Notes: a model not told the origin generated them from the sequence alone. A stretch of DNA of 64,000 nt from CAVVZJ01 sp963752755 (GCA_963752755.1 CAVVZJ010000001.1:1798001-1862000); one strand, 5' to 3'. Counted from the first letter of the stretch, positions 41,352 through 50,983 are shown. Numbers and translations are program-made.

Positions 41352-41751
41352 TCGATGGTCGGCAGTCCACCTCGTGCACCGGCCTCCGTCCACCACCAAT
41401 TCCGCTCGACGCTACCGATCTGGCGAGCATTCAGGGGGGCGGTCGCGAGCCCCTCATTGCGGTGCGCCGAGCGCGTAAAATCTCAGTCTCCATGGAGTTC
41501 GCGACCGGACGGTGAGAGGATTCAAGCCAGGAGCAATCCGTTTCCCTGCGGTCCTCCACCATCTTGCGAGGGGCTTTGCGGGCAGGACGCCTCGCGGTAG
41601 AATCGCTCGTCAAGAGTGAGACGTCCGTGGCCTTCAATTGCCGCGGCCACGCCGCCTAAACACCGGGCTGGCGCCTGGAGTCGGGGCCGCCATTTTAATT
41701 CCAGGCAACACAACGAGGAGTGAAGCGGTCTCTCCGGGCTTGAGGCTTTCC
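41352..41751. other. intergenic stretch upstream of tRNA-Sec
   Basis: No protein gene is supported. Promoter sequences for the tRNA gene must lie in this stretch, but I see no pair of hexamers good enough to call. Confidence 0.4.
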
Positions 41752-41847
41752 GGGAGCGTTCGGCGGGCTGGTGCCCCCCTCGGTCTTCAAAACCGCTGTG
41801 CGGCCTGGCGACAGGTCGCAGGTGGGTTCGATTCCCATCCGCTCCCG
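41752..41847 (+). tRNA. selC: selenocysteine tRNA (tRNA-Sec, anticodon TCA)
   Basis: The 96-base gene folds as a tRNA-Sec: acceptor strands GGGAGCG/CGCTCCC with discriminator G and no encoded CCA, anticodon stem CGGT/ACCG around a loop CTTCAAA with anticodon TCA reading UGA, and a long variable arm TGCG-G-CCTG with loop GCGA and CAGG-T-CGCA. The T arm is GGTGGGTTCGATTCCCATC. The long variable arm and TCA anticodon together are diagnostic. Its presence implies that the genome uses selenocysteine, with SelA, SelB and SelD encoded elsewhere. An IS66 element begins 59 bp downstream. Confidence 0.93.
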
Positions 41848-41905
41848 TTCTTTTCGCAGACACCCCGCTCGCTGCTGTGATCGGGTCCTGGCGGTTCGAC
41901 CTGAG

Positions 41906-43349
41906 GTAACTGATTAGCGCCCTGGCGGGCGGTTCAGGCGTGCCGGGGTTCGGCGGGATGAACGAGATGGACGACGGCGTCGATCAGGGCGGGGCCGGTC
42001 GTGGTCCGCGATCGTGTCCGAAGGACGCGCGACCACGCCTCGAAGGCCCGCGTGCCGCGCGCGGTCTTCGTGCACTGCGACACCTTCCACGCGATCACCG
42101 CCGGCCGGAGCGCACGCTCCGCCCGGTTGTTCGTCGGCTCGATCCCCGGTTCGTCCAGGAACCGCACCAGCGAGCCCGCGTCGTGGCACCGGCCCAGCTC
42201 GTTCAGGAGTCGCTGGTTGTCGCGGTCCGACAGCGCCCGGTCGCGCAGGTGGTCCGTGATCGCCCACTTCAGCCGTCCCAGACGGGCCGCGAAGTCCGGC
42301 CCCGGCCCGACGCCGGCGCGGCGCTCAGGCCACAGCGCCAGCGCCTGCTTGAGCCGGTCCTTCCGCCGCTTCGCGAACCGCCACGCCCCGCGGGACTTCG
42401 TCTCCAGCACCTCCGACAGCGACCGCAGGACGTGGGCCAGGCACTTCGGCTTCTGCACACCGGCCAGTTCGGCCGCGTCCTAGCTGGTCCCGCGGTCGGT
42501 GCTCATCACCCCGGCGGAGTCGGCCGGCACCCGCTCGCCGACCTCCTCGTTGCGGTGCCGCGGCCGGACCTGGTAGACCGTCGCGGTGTCGGTCACGAAG
42601 GCCATCCGCCAGGCCGGCGAGCCCCCGCGCCAGCCCGTGTCGTCGGTGTGGACGAAGGGGGCCTCGCGGACCGAGTCGCCCAGGGTTCGATATGTCGTCC
42701 CGATCGCGCCGGCCGCCTTCTTGAGGGCGTCACGCGTGACGGCCCCCTGCGTGAGCCGCACGCCGGTCAGGATCGCGATCACCGCCGGCCCCTTGCGGAC
42801 CGGCCCGCCCAGGCCGTCGTGGAGGTGGTGGGCGGCGGCCAGCAGCCGCGGGCCGAGGCGATGGGCGGTCGCCCCACGCGGGTCGGCGGCGCGGTCGGGA
42901 GGCCGCCCGCGCCGTCGCGCCGCACCGCCGGCAGCGGCGGACGCCGACCCGGAAGAGCCGGGCGCGCGGTCGGACGACCTGGGGGAGATCGGGGATCGAG
43001 GCCTCCTCGACTCGGGCTTCGTCGAACTCGCCGCCGCATTTCGGGCCGGCCGTCTCGCCGACCGGGACGTCGATCGGCGGTTCGCCGACCTGCTCGGACG
43101 CTTCGCGGCGCTGGAAGACCCCCCGGCCGGGCTTTCGCCCGGGTCTCTTGGGGTCCTTGACGCGGGTCCCCTTCGAGAACGGCGCCGCCTGCCGCTTGCC
43201 GCCGCGCTTGAGGGCCTCGACCTCGGCCTGGAGCGTGAGCACCAAGGCGATCAAGGCTTCGCGATCCAGTCCGGCCAGGTCCGTTCCGCTCATGGCGACC
43301 ACCGTAAAAGCCGCATGGGGCCGGGGCAAGAGGGTGGCGAATCAGTTAC
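41906..43349 (-). mobile_element. IS66-family element, degenerate
   Basis: GTAACTGATT at 41906-41915 is perfectly inverted at 43340-43349; the GTAA start is typical of IS66-family ends. The 8-bp flanks outside do not match each other, so the element has lost its original neighbours on one side by deletion or rearrangement. It carries a broken TnpC-type gene only; the accessory tnpA/tnpB genes of full IS66 elements are absent. The right end truncates another transposase gene. Confidence 0.8.
41934..43293 (-). pseudogene. IS66-family transposase (TnpC-like), broken
   Basis: From the ATG at 43293 the N-terminal coiled segment (L-D-R-E-A-L-I-A-L-V-L-T-L-Q-A-E-V-E-A-L-K) and the Pro/Arg/Lys hinge (P-F-S-K-G-T-R-V-K-D-P-K-R-P-G-R-K-P-G) are normal for IS66. 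At least one frame break lies between about 42780 and 42990. The core has F-V-H-T-D-D-T-G-W-R, a premature TAG at 42480-42482 where homologues continue D-A-A-E-L-A-G, then K-C-L-A-H-V-L-R and I-E-P-T-N-N-R-A-E-R-A-L-R-P. It cannot be functional as read. Confidence 0.85.
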
Positions 43350-44294
43350 CAAACGCCCCACGCTTCTCGCACAACGACCGGACCTTTTCTCGCACGATCG
43401 GCTTGTCGAGATGCTTCACGGCCCACTCCCGCCGCCGGCGGAGCCGCTGCGAGACGGTGCGGGCATCCGGGGCGTGATACGCCTCCCAGACCCGCTCCCG
43501 CAGCGCATCGAAGGTCTCCTTCAAGGGCTGGGCCCGCTCCCGGATCTTCAGGAACGCATGCAGGAAGCCGAGGATGATCGTGACCCCCTGGAAGAACGCC
43601 GGCCAGGCCGCCTGCGTGGCGGCCCAGCCGTCGGTGTTGACGGTCCGGGGCCGGTACGCCGGGTCCAGGTCCCGGGCCGCATCCCGGAACACGCCGTAGG
43701 CCCTCGTCAACTCGTCCTGGTCGGCCCTCTCGGCCAACGCCAGGCCCAGGCAGCACCCGCCGCCGGCGGTGGCCGCCAGCTAGACCTTCTCGCTGCCGAG
43801 GGTCGTGTGCTTCTCGTCGGCGACCAGATGACCGGGCCACCGCTCGGGGGCCTTGACGGTGGTCCCGACCAGGCTGGATCGCCCCAGGGAGCGTTCCAGG
43901 CGAGGCCAGGACCTCGGGTCCCGCCCGAAGACCTCGGTCAGGGCCCAGTCGGGCCCGGCGAACTTGCGGAGAAAAGGGGGGCCTGCACGTCCTCGGTCCG
44001 CCCGGTCAAGGAGGGCATCAGGAACGAGGGACGGACCAGGGAGCTCTGGCTGTTGCGGAGGTCGATCCGCCGGAGCCTCCAGCCGGTCTTGCGGGAGGTG
44101 TAGGTATCCTTCATGCGGTAGCCCCGCCGGATCTCGGCTGGGAACAGCTCCGGATGGGCCTCGATCTGCTGGTCCAGAGACTCCCGGAACCGCTCGGGAT
44201 CGCCTGCGATCGGCTCATACTGCTGCTGGGAGCAGGGGATCCAGAGGGTCTTCTGTCCCCGGACGGGCGGGAACGTGGGGTCGGCGGCCGGCAT
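43342..44294 (-). pseudogene. transposase-like gene of unassigned family, truncated by IS66
   Basis: From the ATG at 44294 the protein begins P-T-F-P-P-V-R-G-Q-K-T-L-W-I-P-C-S, a start I recognise from a large planctomycete/cyanobacterial transposase-like family without a secure name. The frame is lost near 43990 and a TAG at 43780-43782 interrupts it again. The end (N-T-D-G-W-A-A-T-Q-A-A-W...F-L-H-A-F-L-K-I-R) runs into the IS66 right end, whose terminal repeat supplies the TGA at 43342. Perhaps 70 or more C-terminal residues are missing. Confidence 0.6.
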
Positions 44295-44418
44295 GGCGTC
44301 GTCCCTGCTGATGGCTCACGAGGCGGAGATCCGTGACCCTCAGCATAGCCGCCATCGGACGGGGTGACATGGACATCCGGTGCCCTCCCCAAAATCCGTG
44401 ATAAACAGGAGATTTCGA

Positions 44419-45929
44419 GTGAAGCCGATTCCCCACCGCCACCACGCCGCCGGCAAGCGCCAAAGCCGCCGACGACTCGACCGGCCCGTCACCGCACCTT
44501 CGCCCGACCCGGTCTGCTCCGCCTCGAAGATCCACTCCGAGGTCGCCACCAAGACCCGGGCCATCGCCTGCGGCGGCATCGGCGCCATCCCGTTGCGCGT
44601 GCGCAAGCTCGGCCTGGCCGAGGCCATCGACCATCGGCTCCTCCTGCTCACGTTCCACTTCCCCTGCCACGAGTCGGACCAGGTCCTGAACTTCGCCTAC
44701 AACGCCCTGGGCCACGGGACCTGCCGCGACGACATCGAGCTGCGACGCGACGACATCGTCTTCCTCGATGCCCTCGACGCCGACCGGATCCCCGACCCCA
44801 CCGCCGCCGGCGACTTCGGCCGCCGCTTCCCCCCCGACGACGTCGAGACCCTCCAGGACGTCTTCGATCAGACCCGGGTCAAGGTCGGGAAACAGTTGCC
44901 GTCGCCCTTCTTCGACGCGGCCGTCATCGACGCCGACGGCTCGCTCGTCGCCACCGCCGCCGGCGGCAAGCCGGGCGTCGATATCGCCCACGACGGCACC
45001 TGGGGTTATCACCCGTTGATCGTTTCCCGGGCCAACACCGGGGAGGTGCTCAGCCTCGTCAACCGGCCCTCGCACGAGGGCGCCGCCGAACAGATCGACC
45101 TGGCGATCCGGCACGGCCGCGGCGCCGGCTTCCGCACGAGCTACCTCCGCGGCGACACTGACTTCACCCCGACCAGGCCACGCGACGCCTGGGACGCCGA
45201 GGCCGTGACCTTCCTCTTCGGCATCGACGCCATGCCCCACCTCAAGGCGATGGCCGAGGACCGGCTCGCGTCGGACTGGGCTGAGCTGCAACGGCGGCCG
45301 CAGTACACGGCCCAGGGGAAGCCCCGGAAGCGCCCGAGAAAATCCCGGACCGGAGCGTCCGCGAGCGTGGGTTCCAGACGTTGACCCGGGTCCGTGAGGA
45401 CGTGGCCGAGGTCGCGTACCGACCGACGGCCTGCCGGCGGGCGTACCGGCTGATCCGCGTCCGCCAGACGATCCGGGTCGAGGCGAGTCAGAGGCGGCGG
45501 TTCGACGAGATCCGTTACCGGTTCTCCTGAACCCACGACCGCAAGGGCCCGCCGCGGGCGCGGGTCTTCAAGGCGAACGATCGCTGCGACCAGGAGAACC
45601 GGATCGCGTCATTGCAGGGGGGCGTGCACGCGTTGCGAGCGACGGTGGACAACCTGGTGAGCAACGGGGCGGACCTGGTGATGACGGCGCTGGCGTGGAA
45701 CCTGAAGGCGTGGTTCGCGTTGGCGGTGCCGGAGCACCCGCAGACCCAGGAAGTTCATCGCGAGCAGAAGCGAGGTCGGTTGCGGATGGAGTTCAAGCGG
45801 TTCGTGAACGCGATCATCCTGATGCCCTGCCAAATCGTCCGCGGTGGCCGCCGAGTGCCGTATCGGCTGTTGTCGTGGAACGAGTGGCCAGGAGTGTTCC
45901 TGGGGGTGGTTGATGCCCTGCGGTGCTGA
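44419..45929 (+). pseudogene. IS1380-family transposase, broken
   Basis: From a GTG at 44419 (CAGGAG site) the protein shows S-E-V-A-T-K-T-R-A-I-A-C-G-G, D-A-A-V-I-D-A-D-G-S-L, H-D-G-T-W-G-Y-H-P-L-I-V-S-R-A-N-T-G-E-V-L and Y-L-R-G-D-T-D-F, all typical of IS1380 with its DDE residues. The frame breaks near 45335, and a TGA at about 45528-45530 interrupts R-Y-R-F-S/T-H-D-R-K. The C-terminal part (E-N-R-I-A-S-L-Q-G-G-V-H-A-L) runs to the TGA at 45929. Element ends were not identified. Confidence 0.8.
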
Positions 45930-46129
45930 AGTCCAGTGAGAACGAAGCCGGGATCGGGATGTCCCGGTCAACCGAGGCGCCCAGAGCCGCGAGGGAGAAG
46001 AGCGAGGGGAAGATGACAGGAATCAGGTTGTGAAGTGACGGGGCGGCGGTGCCCCATGGTTCGTCGTCCGTAGGTTTGGAAGTGGTAAGCCAACCTGACT
46101 CGACGGCCAAAACCTCGCTTGTTTAAGGC

Positions 46130-47149
46130 CTAGTTCCGCTGCTCCACGTGCTCTCGATCGGCCGGCTCGGCAGGATCCTCGACCGGCGGCCGGGAGTCAG
46201 GCTCGACCGGATACTTGTTGCGGACGATCAGGACCTCGACTTCTTCCATCGGGATCACCTTCCGCAGCGTCCGTGCCTCGGCCTTCCCGCAGTAGTCGAG
46301 GTAGGACCTCAACTCGACAACCGATCCGTAGAAAAGTTCCTTCTTGCTGATACATAATTTCAGCGCGATCAGCCGGATCAGGGCGACGAAGCCGAACAGC
46401 AAGAAAATTCTCAGGGCCCCAAGAGCTACCTCGGAGCCTCCGGGACGTAACTTGACCTCGGAAAGCGGTCCGATAAGCTTCTGAGGCATGTTCGCGAACA
46501 GGACGTTCATGGCCTTGTCGGCGAAGAAGAGCGTCCACTGCGTCGTCGATTCGACGGGTCCCTCAAACGCATTGCGCAGTCTTAAGACAGGGGACGCGAT
46601 CAGCTCCTCGAGCATCCCACTGGCGAGAAAGAGTGAGAGCGCGATCAAAATATGAAACAGCTCGATCTTGCTGCGCTTGTAGTAATCCCGATAGGCCGTC
46701 GGCCGGATCATCATCAGGAAGAGCACGACCGGCACGCTCAGCGTCGCGAGCAGTCCGAGCGCCGCGACCGCCGCCATCGCCTTCGGACCGAAGGTGGAAG
46801 CCCCGACCCGCAGGAGTAGAAAAGGCAGCGTGGCGAGATACGAGAAGGCCAGCATCAGGAACGGGATCATCAGCAGGATCAGGCCGACGAGGCCCAGGTT
46901 GAAAACCAGGATCTCGAGATAATATTTTTTCCTGGTCTTCTGCCTCTGCTGGAGCACCTGGTCGCTGATCGGCTCCGGGTAGCGGAAGATCACGCGGATG
47001 AGCCGGAAGAAATCAAAGGCGAAGGGAGCCTCGATCAGTATTTCCCACTCATAAATATCATCATGCCGGGGCTGATCCGGCTCGGGGTGGCCGTTCGGCT
47101 CGACACCGGCCATCGGCAGCTTCCTCGGGAGAATCAAGGTCAGAGACAT
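46130..47149 (-). CDS. multi-pass membrane protein of unknown function
   Basis: The 339-residue protein has a polar N-terminus, then about five hydrophobic segments: near residues 85-105 and 107-125, 130-150, 165-180, and a later one around 250-270 (L-R-I-F-L-L-F-G-F-V-A-L-I-R-L-I-A-L). A cytosolic-type C-terminal tail is rich in Glu, Pro and Arg. No family motif is recognised. Starts at 47149 and 47113 are both possible; the first gives a short extra N-terminus without a signal peptide. It reads in the same direction as the BMC operon that ends 357 bp upstream, but the gap argues for its own promoter. Confidence 0.7.
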   Translation of the reverse strand: MSLTLILPRKLPMAGVEPNGHPEPDQPRHDDIYEWEILIEAPFAFDFFRLIRVIFRYPEPISDQVLQQRQKTRKKYYLEILVFNLGLVGLILLMIPFLMLAFSYLATLPFLLLRVGASTFGPKAMAAVAALGLLATLSVPVVLFLMMIRPTAYRDYYKRSKIELFHILIALSLFLASGMLEELIASPVLRLRNAFEGPVESTTQWTLFFADKAMNVLFANMPQKLIGPLSEVKLRPGGSEVALGALRIFLLFGFVALIRLIALKLCISKKELFYGSVVELRSYLDYCGKAEARTLRKVIPMEEVEVLIVRNKYPVEPDSRPPVEDPAEPADREHVEQRN

Positions 47150-47505
47150 CGTCGAGAGTCGATTCCGCTGGGGGCATCCTAATTGCCACAGGGTTGCATT
47201 TCCTGTTCCGGGCGGGTCTCTCCTCCGACCGCCGCGAGATGCCCATTGTCAGTCGCCTTCCGGGAGGTTGACAAGGGCGTGGTCTTCGCGACCGCGGCGG
47301 CTCTCCTTCTCAGGGTCTTCGCGATTGCTCGCCGGTTCTTAGTCCACGGTAGGCCAGTCGCGGAGGACCGGCAGACTCGAGAACACCCAAACTGATCTCT
47401 CTGATCGACAGATCTTTTCGATCACCCCAGTTTCTCCGGACCTCCATCCATCAACCGAGACGGGCCGTGCGACCTTTGACGACGATCCCGCCCACGGGCG
47501 GCCCC
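47150..47505. other. intergenic stretch after the BMC operon
   Basis: No gene is supported. Just after the last BMC gene the perfect inverse CCGCCC-AC-GGGCGG (47488-47501) forms a short GC stem that may contribute to transcription termination for the operon, though no T-run follows on the minus strand. Confidence 0.4.
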
Positions 47506-48795
47506 TCAGCGTCCTAGACCCAGGCGCTCGCGGTGGTAGGCGAGTCGTTGCGCGACATCCATCCGGGCGAAGTCGGGGCGGCCATCCGCGTGGGTCGGGA
47601 AACCGTTGGAGGAGGGCAGACGCCCATTGATCGTGACCGCCGGAGCCGACTTGTGGTGCTCCGAGGCATCCTCGCATCGGCAAGCACATCCTGGTTTCGC
47701 GGCCGACCCAACGTGTTGAGGCTCCGCAACGGGACGTTCCCGGGAGGGTACGGTCGCAGCCGTCGAGCCGCCGTAGCTCATCGCCTGGGAGGACAGCTTC
47801 AGGTCGTCCTCCAAGGGGCGATGCGAACGGATTCCGAGCTTCTGGAGCACGGCATGATAGGCCCGGACCGCCTCCTCGGGGCCAATCACGCCATCGACAA
47901 TTAGGCGAAGGAACTGGACGAACGCTAGCTGATTCTCGGCGTTGTTGATCTTCCGACCGTAGAGCGCGACCCGGGCGCCGTACTTCTGGGCGTCGTGCAA
48001 GAGCTGGAAGGCGTCGCGGGTCGTCCCCGCCGAGCCACCGAGGACGCCGACGACCAGATGCGGATCATACCGGACGAGTTCTTCGAGCGCCTTCGGTCCA
48101 TGATAAACGATCTTGAGGAACACCGGCCGGCCCGGCCCGGCGACCCCGGCCAGCATTCGGGCGATCATGTCGTTGATGTAGGCCGGCAACACTTCAGGAG
48201 AGACCGCCCCCGGCACGTTCGGGTCGAAGACTTCGAGAAAGTAGCGGAAATCCTTGCGCTCAGCCTCCACGCGGAACGCATGAAATTTCTCCAACGTCTC
48301 CTTGTCGCGTTCCAGATCGTTATTAAACGTGACGCTGTAGAGTCCCAGGTTCGCACCGAGCGCGCGTTCGTCCGGCGAACAATCGAGGTGGCCGCACTGG
48401 AAATGGTCAATATCGCCGGAACGGAACGGCCGCGCGGCCTCGAGGGCGTAAGACGAGCCTCGGGCGATATGAACGTCCGTCGTATCATTCGCCCGCACGG
48501 CGGGGGTGATGTGTGACCCCTCGAAAAGCCGCTCCTCGATGGTTAGCTTATAGCTCGTACTGGAAGACATGAGCATAATATCGACGAGCCCTTGCCTCGT
48601 GATGGTGCGGATCTGCTCGCGATACTCTTCCAGTGTCTTGAAGCGGACCTCGCCCGGGTGGGCCTCCGGCGAGCGCCCCGGGGCGCCGATGCCGAAGGCC
48701 ATGTCGGCATCCTTGGCGTCGGCGAGGATGAACTCGCGGCAGCCAGACGGATCAGCGTGGATCGCGGCGAGCTTGCGGTCGAGCGACTTAACCAC
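47506..48795 (-). CDS. BMC-operon TIM-barrel protein, class I aldolase-like (DeoC/LacD type)
   Basis: A 429-residue protein with a GTG start at 48795 that overlaps the dehydrogenase stop by 8 bases, implying coupled translation. The first 330 residues look like a beta/alpha barrel: strands ending D-I-M-L-M-S-S-S, G-L-Y-S-V-T-F-N-N-D, Y-F-L-E-V-F-D-P, V-F-L-K-I-V-Y-H-G-P (a Lys where class I aldolases carry the Schiff-base Lys), L-V-V-G-V-L-G-G-S-A-G and V-A-L-Y-G-R-K-I-N. It may cleave or bind a sugar phosphate, but no activity is proven. A flexible linker with a C-A-C-R-C cluster then leads to a terminal helix (M-D-V-A-Q-R-L-A-Y-H-R-E-R-L) that could be a cargo peptide. It is the last gene of the operon. 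Confidence 0.6.
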   Translation of the reverse strand: MVKSLDRKLAAIHADPSGCREFILADAKDADMAFGIGAPGRSPEAHPGEVRFKTLEEYREQIRTITRQGLVDIMLMSSSTSYKLTIEERLFEGSHITPAVRANDTTDVHIARGSSYALEAARPFRSGDIDHFQCGHLDCSPDERALGANLGLYSVTFNNDLERDKETLEKFHAFRVEAERKDFRYFLEVFDPNVPGAVSPEVLPAYINDMIARMLAGVAGPGRPVFLKIVYHGPKALEELVRYDPHLVVGVLGGSAGTTRDAFQLLHDAQKYGARVALYGRKINNAENQLAFVQFLRLIVDGVIGPEEAVRAYHAVLQKLGIRSHRPLEDDLKLSSQAMSYGGSTAATVPSRERPVAEPQHVGSAAKPGCACRCEDASEHHKSAPAVTINGRLPSSNGFPTHADGRPDFARMDVAQRLAYHRERLGLGR

Positions 48796-49891
48796 GGCGG
48801 CCTCCGCCCGCTTGACCGGAGATCGTCACCCTCGGCGAACCGCCGTTCGCGCCGTGGCCGCCGACGCCCATCGTCACCCGCACAGCCCGACCGTTGGCGA
48901 TCGGCGACGCCTTTGCCGCCGGGACCGGTGCCGGAGACGGCACCGACTGCGCCGCCGCGGGGTTCTTTTTCAAGACCTGCTCGATCGTCTCGCGGAGGAC
49001 CTGGCCGGAGTGCTGCAAGGCCGACGTTTCCTTGGGCCACAGTTCGATTTCGAGCTGCGCCTGCACACCCTGGCGACCGACCACCGTCGGCACCGAGAGG
49101 CAAACGTCGCGAATCCCATAGGTCCCCGAAACCAGCGAGGAAACCGGCAGAATGCGGCGACGGTCGAGCGCCACGGCGTGGATCACCTCGGCAATCGAGA
49201 GTCCCACCGCGAACCCCGCGCCTCCCTTCCTCTTGATGACCTCGGCGCCGCTGCCTCGAGTCCTCGCGAAGAGGGCGTCGGCCGTGTTCGGACCCCAGCC
49301 GGGATATTTCTCCAGAGGCAGACCCGCAGCCTGGGCCGACGACCAGATCGGGACCATGCTGTCGCCGTGCTCGCCGAGGATCACAGCGTTGACCTGCGTC
49401 GCCGGCAAGCCGATCGACTCGGCGATCAGGCTGCGGAAGCGTGCCGTGTCGAGCACGGTGCCGAGTCCGATCACCTGCGTTGCGGGCAAGCCAAGGAGGT
49501 TCGTGGCGAGGTACGTCAAGACGTCCACCGGGTTCGACACGACCAGGATGATCGCGTCCCGCTTCAGGCCGGCGGCGTGGACCTGTCCGAGGATCGTGAG
49601 GAACAGCTCGACGTTCCGGTTGATCAGGTCCAGCCGGCTCTCATCGGGCTTGCGACGCAATCCAGCCGTGATGCAAACGACGTCGCTCTCCGGAATCGCC
49701 TCGTAGCCGGTCGCCCGGATACGCTGGTCGGCGATGAGAGAGGCGCCGTGGAGGAGATCGAGGGCCTGGCCCTGGCAAAGCTCGGCGTTCACGTCGATCA
49801 GGTTGATCGCGCTGACGATTCCGCCGCACTGGAGGGCATAACCGGCGCACGACCCGACGAGCCCGCCACCTCCGATGATGCTCACATTCAT
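48788..49891 (-). CDS. BMC-associated NAD-dependent L-lactate/malate dehydrogenase family enzyme
   Basis: A 367-residue 2-hydroxyacid dehydrogenase with the Rossmann start V-S-I-I-G-G-G-G-L-V-G-S and D-V-N-A-E for NAD, S-N-P-V-D-V-L-T, and the catalytic G-E-H-G-D-S. The substrate loop reads A-G-L-R-R-K-P-D-E-S-R: the position that is Gln in lactate and Arg in malate dehydrogenases is Arg, so a simple L-lactate activity is uncertain. The start at 49891 has GGAG 7-8 bases upstream. In this operon it probably recycles the NADH made by the aldehyde dehydrogenase. The last 55 residues are a Pro/Ala/Gly-rich tail absent from ordinary family members. Confidence 0.85.
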   Translation of the reverse strand: MNVSIIGGGGLVGSCAGYALQCGGIVSAINLIDVNAELCQGQALDLLHGASLIADQRIRATGYEAIPESDVVCITAGLRRKPDESRLDLINRNVELFLTILGQVHAAGLKRDAIILVVSNPVDVLTYLATNLLGLPATQVIGLGTVLDTARFRSLIAESIGLPATQVNAVILGEHGDSMVPIWSSAQAAGLPLEKYPGWGPNTADALFARTRGSGAEVIKRKGGAGFAVGLSIAEVIHAVALDRRRILPVSSLVSGTYGIRDVCLSVPTVVGRQGVQAQLEIELWPKETSALQHSGQVLRETIEQVLKKNPAAAQSVPSPAPVPAAKASPIANGRAVRVTMGVGGHGANGGSPRVTISGQAGGGRRG

Positions 49892-49958
49892 GAGACCACT
49901 CCGACCAATAATTGTTTTGATGTTCGATTGAGGATAACCGACATGCGGCGGAGGCGGG

Positions 49959-50918
49959 TCAAACGCCGCCGGAAAGCCCGGAGGCATACGTTTGCCCCTT
50001 CACGACCGAGCCGTTCCCGCCGGCCTGGCCATTCATGGCGTGGACGACCTGATCGGTAATCCGCCGGACCAGCGCCTCGAACTCCGGCCCCTCGGCGGGC
50101 GTCGCGGGGGTTGGGCAGGCGGCGACCGCCTGCTGGGCGACCTGCTGGAGCTTGGTCGGGAGGAACGCCTTTGGCTCGGGGACGAACTCGGAGTAACCCT
50201 CGCGGAAGAGGCTGTTGCCGCAAAGATCGCAGTTCTCCAGGCCGCGTTCCAGGCGGACGTCGCGGATGCCAAGGCCGGGCTTGATCTTGATGAGTTCCGC
50301 GGCCTTCTCGTCGCTGTAGTAGTTCACCGAGCCGAGCTGCTTGGTGAGGATCAGGATACGGCAGTAGGCGTCGATGATCTCGGTTTTGAAGTAGGCGTCG
50401 ATCAGGTCGGTGCCGGCGGTCACGGTGCCGTGGTTGGCGAGCAGGACGACGTCGGTATCCTTGATGTACGGGATGATTGTATCGGCAAACTTCTGCGTGC
50501 CAGGTGTCTCGTAGGGGGCGATGGCGACCTCGCCGAGGAAGACCTCGAACTCGGGCATCGTGCACTTCGGGATCGGCTCATGGGCCACGGCGAAGGCGGT
50601 CGCGTGCGGCGGGTGGCAGTGGACCACCGCGCGGACGTCGGGGCGGTGCTTCATGATCGTCAGGTGCAGGAGGATCTCGCTCGACCGCTTCTTCTTGCCG
50701 GCGACCTGCTTGCCGTCGAGATCGACAATGCAAAGCTCGTCGGGCTTCATGTACCCCTTCGAGACCCGCGTGGGGGTGCAGAGGACGCGGTCCTCGCCCA
50801 TCCGAAAGCTGATGTTCCCGTCGTTGGCAGCAGCGAAGCCCTTGTGGTAAACCCGCCGGCCGACCTCGCACATCTCCTCACGCAGTTTCCACTCATTGAC
50901 GGGGGAAAAGCCGGCCAT
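49959..50918 (-). CDS. fucA: BMC class II aldolase (L-fuculose/rhamnulose-phosphate aldolase type)
   Basis: A class II zinc aldolase of about 225 residues with a 95-residue C-terminal extension. It shows G-N-I-S-F-R, S-K-G-Y-M, the zinc ligands H-C-H-P-P-H and A-N-H-G-T-V, and the catalytic Glu region. It splits fuculose-1-phosphate or a related deoxysugar phosphate into dihydroxyacetone phosphate and lactaldehyde, the toxic intermediate the compartment is thought to hold. The extension has a C-x-x-C pair (N-C-D-L-C-G-N), a Pro-rich linker and the helix F-E-A-L-V-R-R-I-T-D-Q-V-V-H-A-M, a typical encapsulation peptide. The start at 50918 gives the family N-terminus; an open upstream stretch to 50987 has no homology. 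Confidence 0.9.
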   Translation of the reverse strand: MAGFSPVNEWKLREEMCEVGRRVYHKGFAAANDGNISFRMGEDRVLCTPTRVSKGYMKPDELCIVDLDGKQVAGKKKRSSEILLHLTIMKHRPDVRAVVHCHPPHATAFAVAHEPIPKCTMPEFEVFLGEVAIAPYETPGTQKFADTIIPYIKDTDVVLLANHGTVTAGTDLIDAYFKTEIIDAYCRILILTKQLGSVNYYSDEKAAELIKIKPGLGIRDVRLERGLENCDLCGNSLFREGYSEFVPEPKAFLPTKLQQVAQQAVAACPTPATPAEGPEFEALVRRITDQVVHAMNGQAGGNGSVVKGQTYASGLSGGV

Positions 50919-50983
50919 CGCAACATCCTCCAGCAAGTGTGTTCCCGGAATCGGCTTGATTGCTTCGAAAATGTGTCGGATTC

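Noticed and set aside
45520..45540. In-frame TGA in the IS1380 transposase considered as a selenocysteine codon, given the tRNA-Sec nearby
   Set aside because: The gene also has a frameshift, transposases are not known selenoproteins, and no SECIS-like hairpin is evident right after the TGA.
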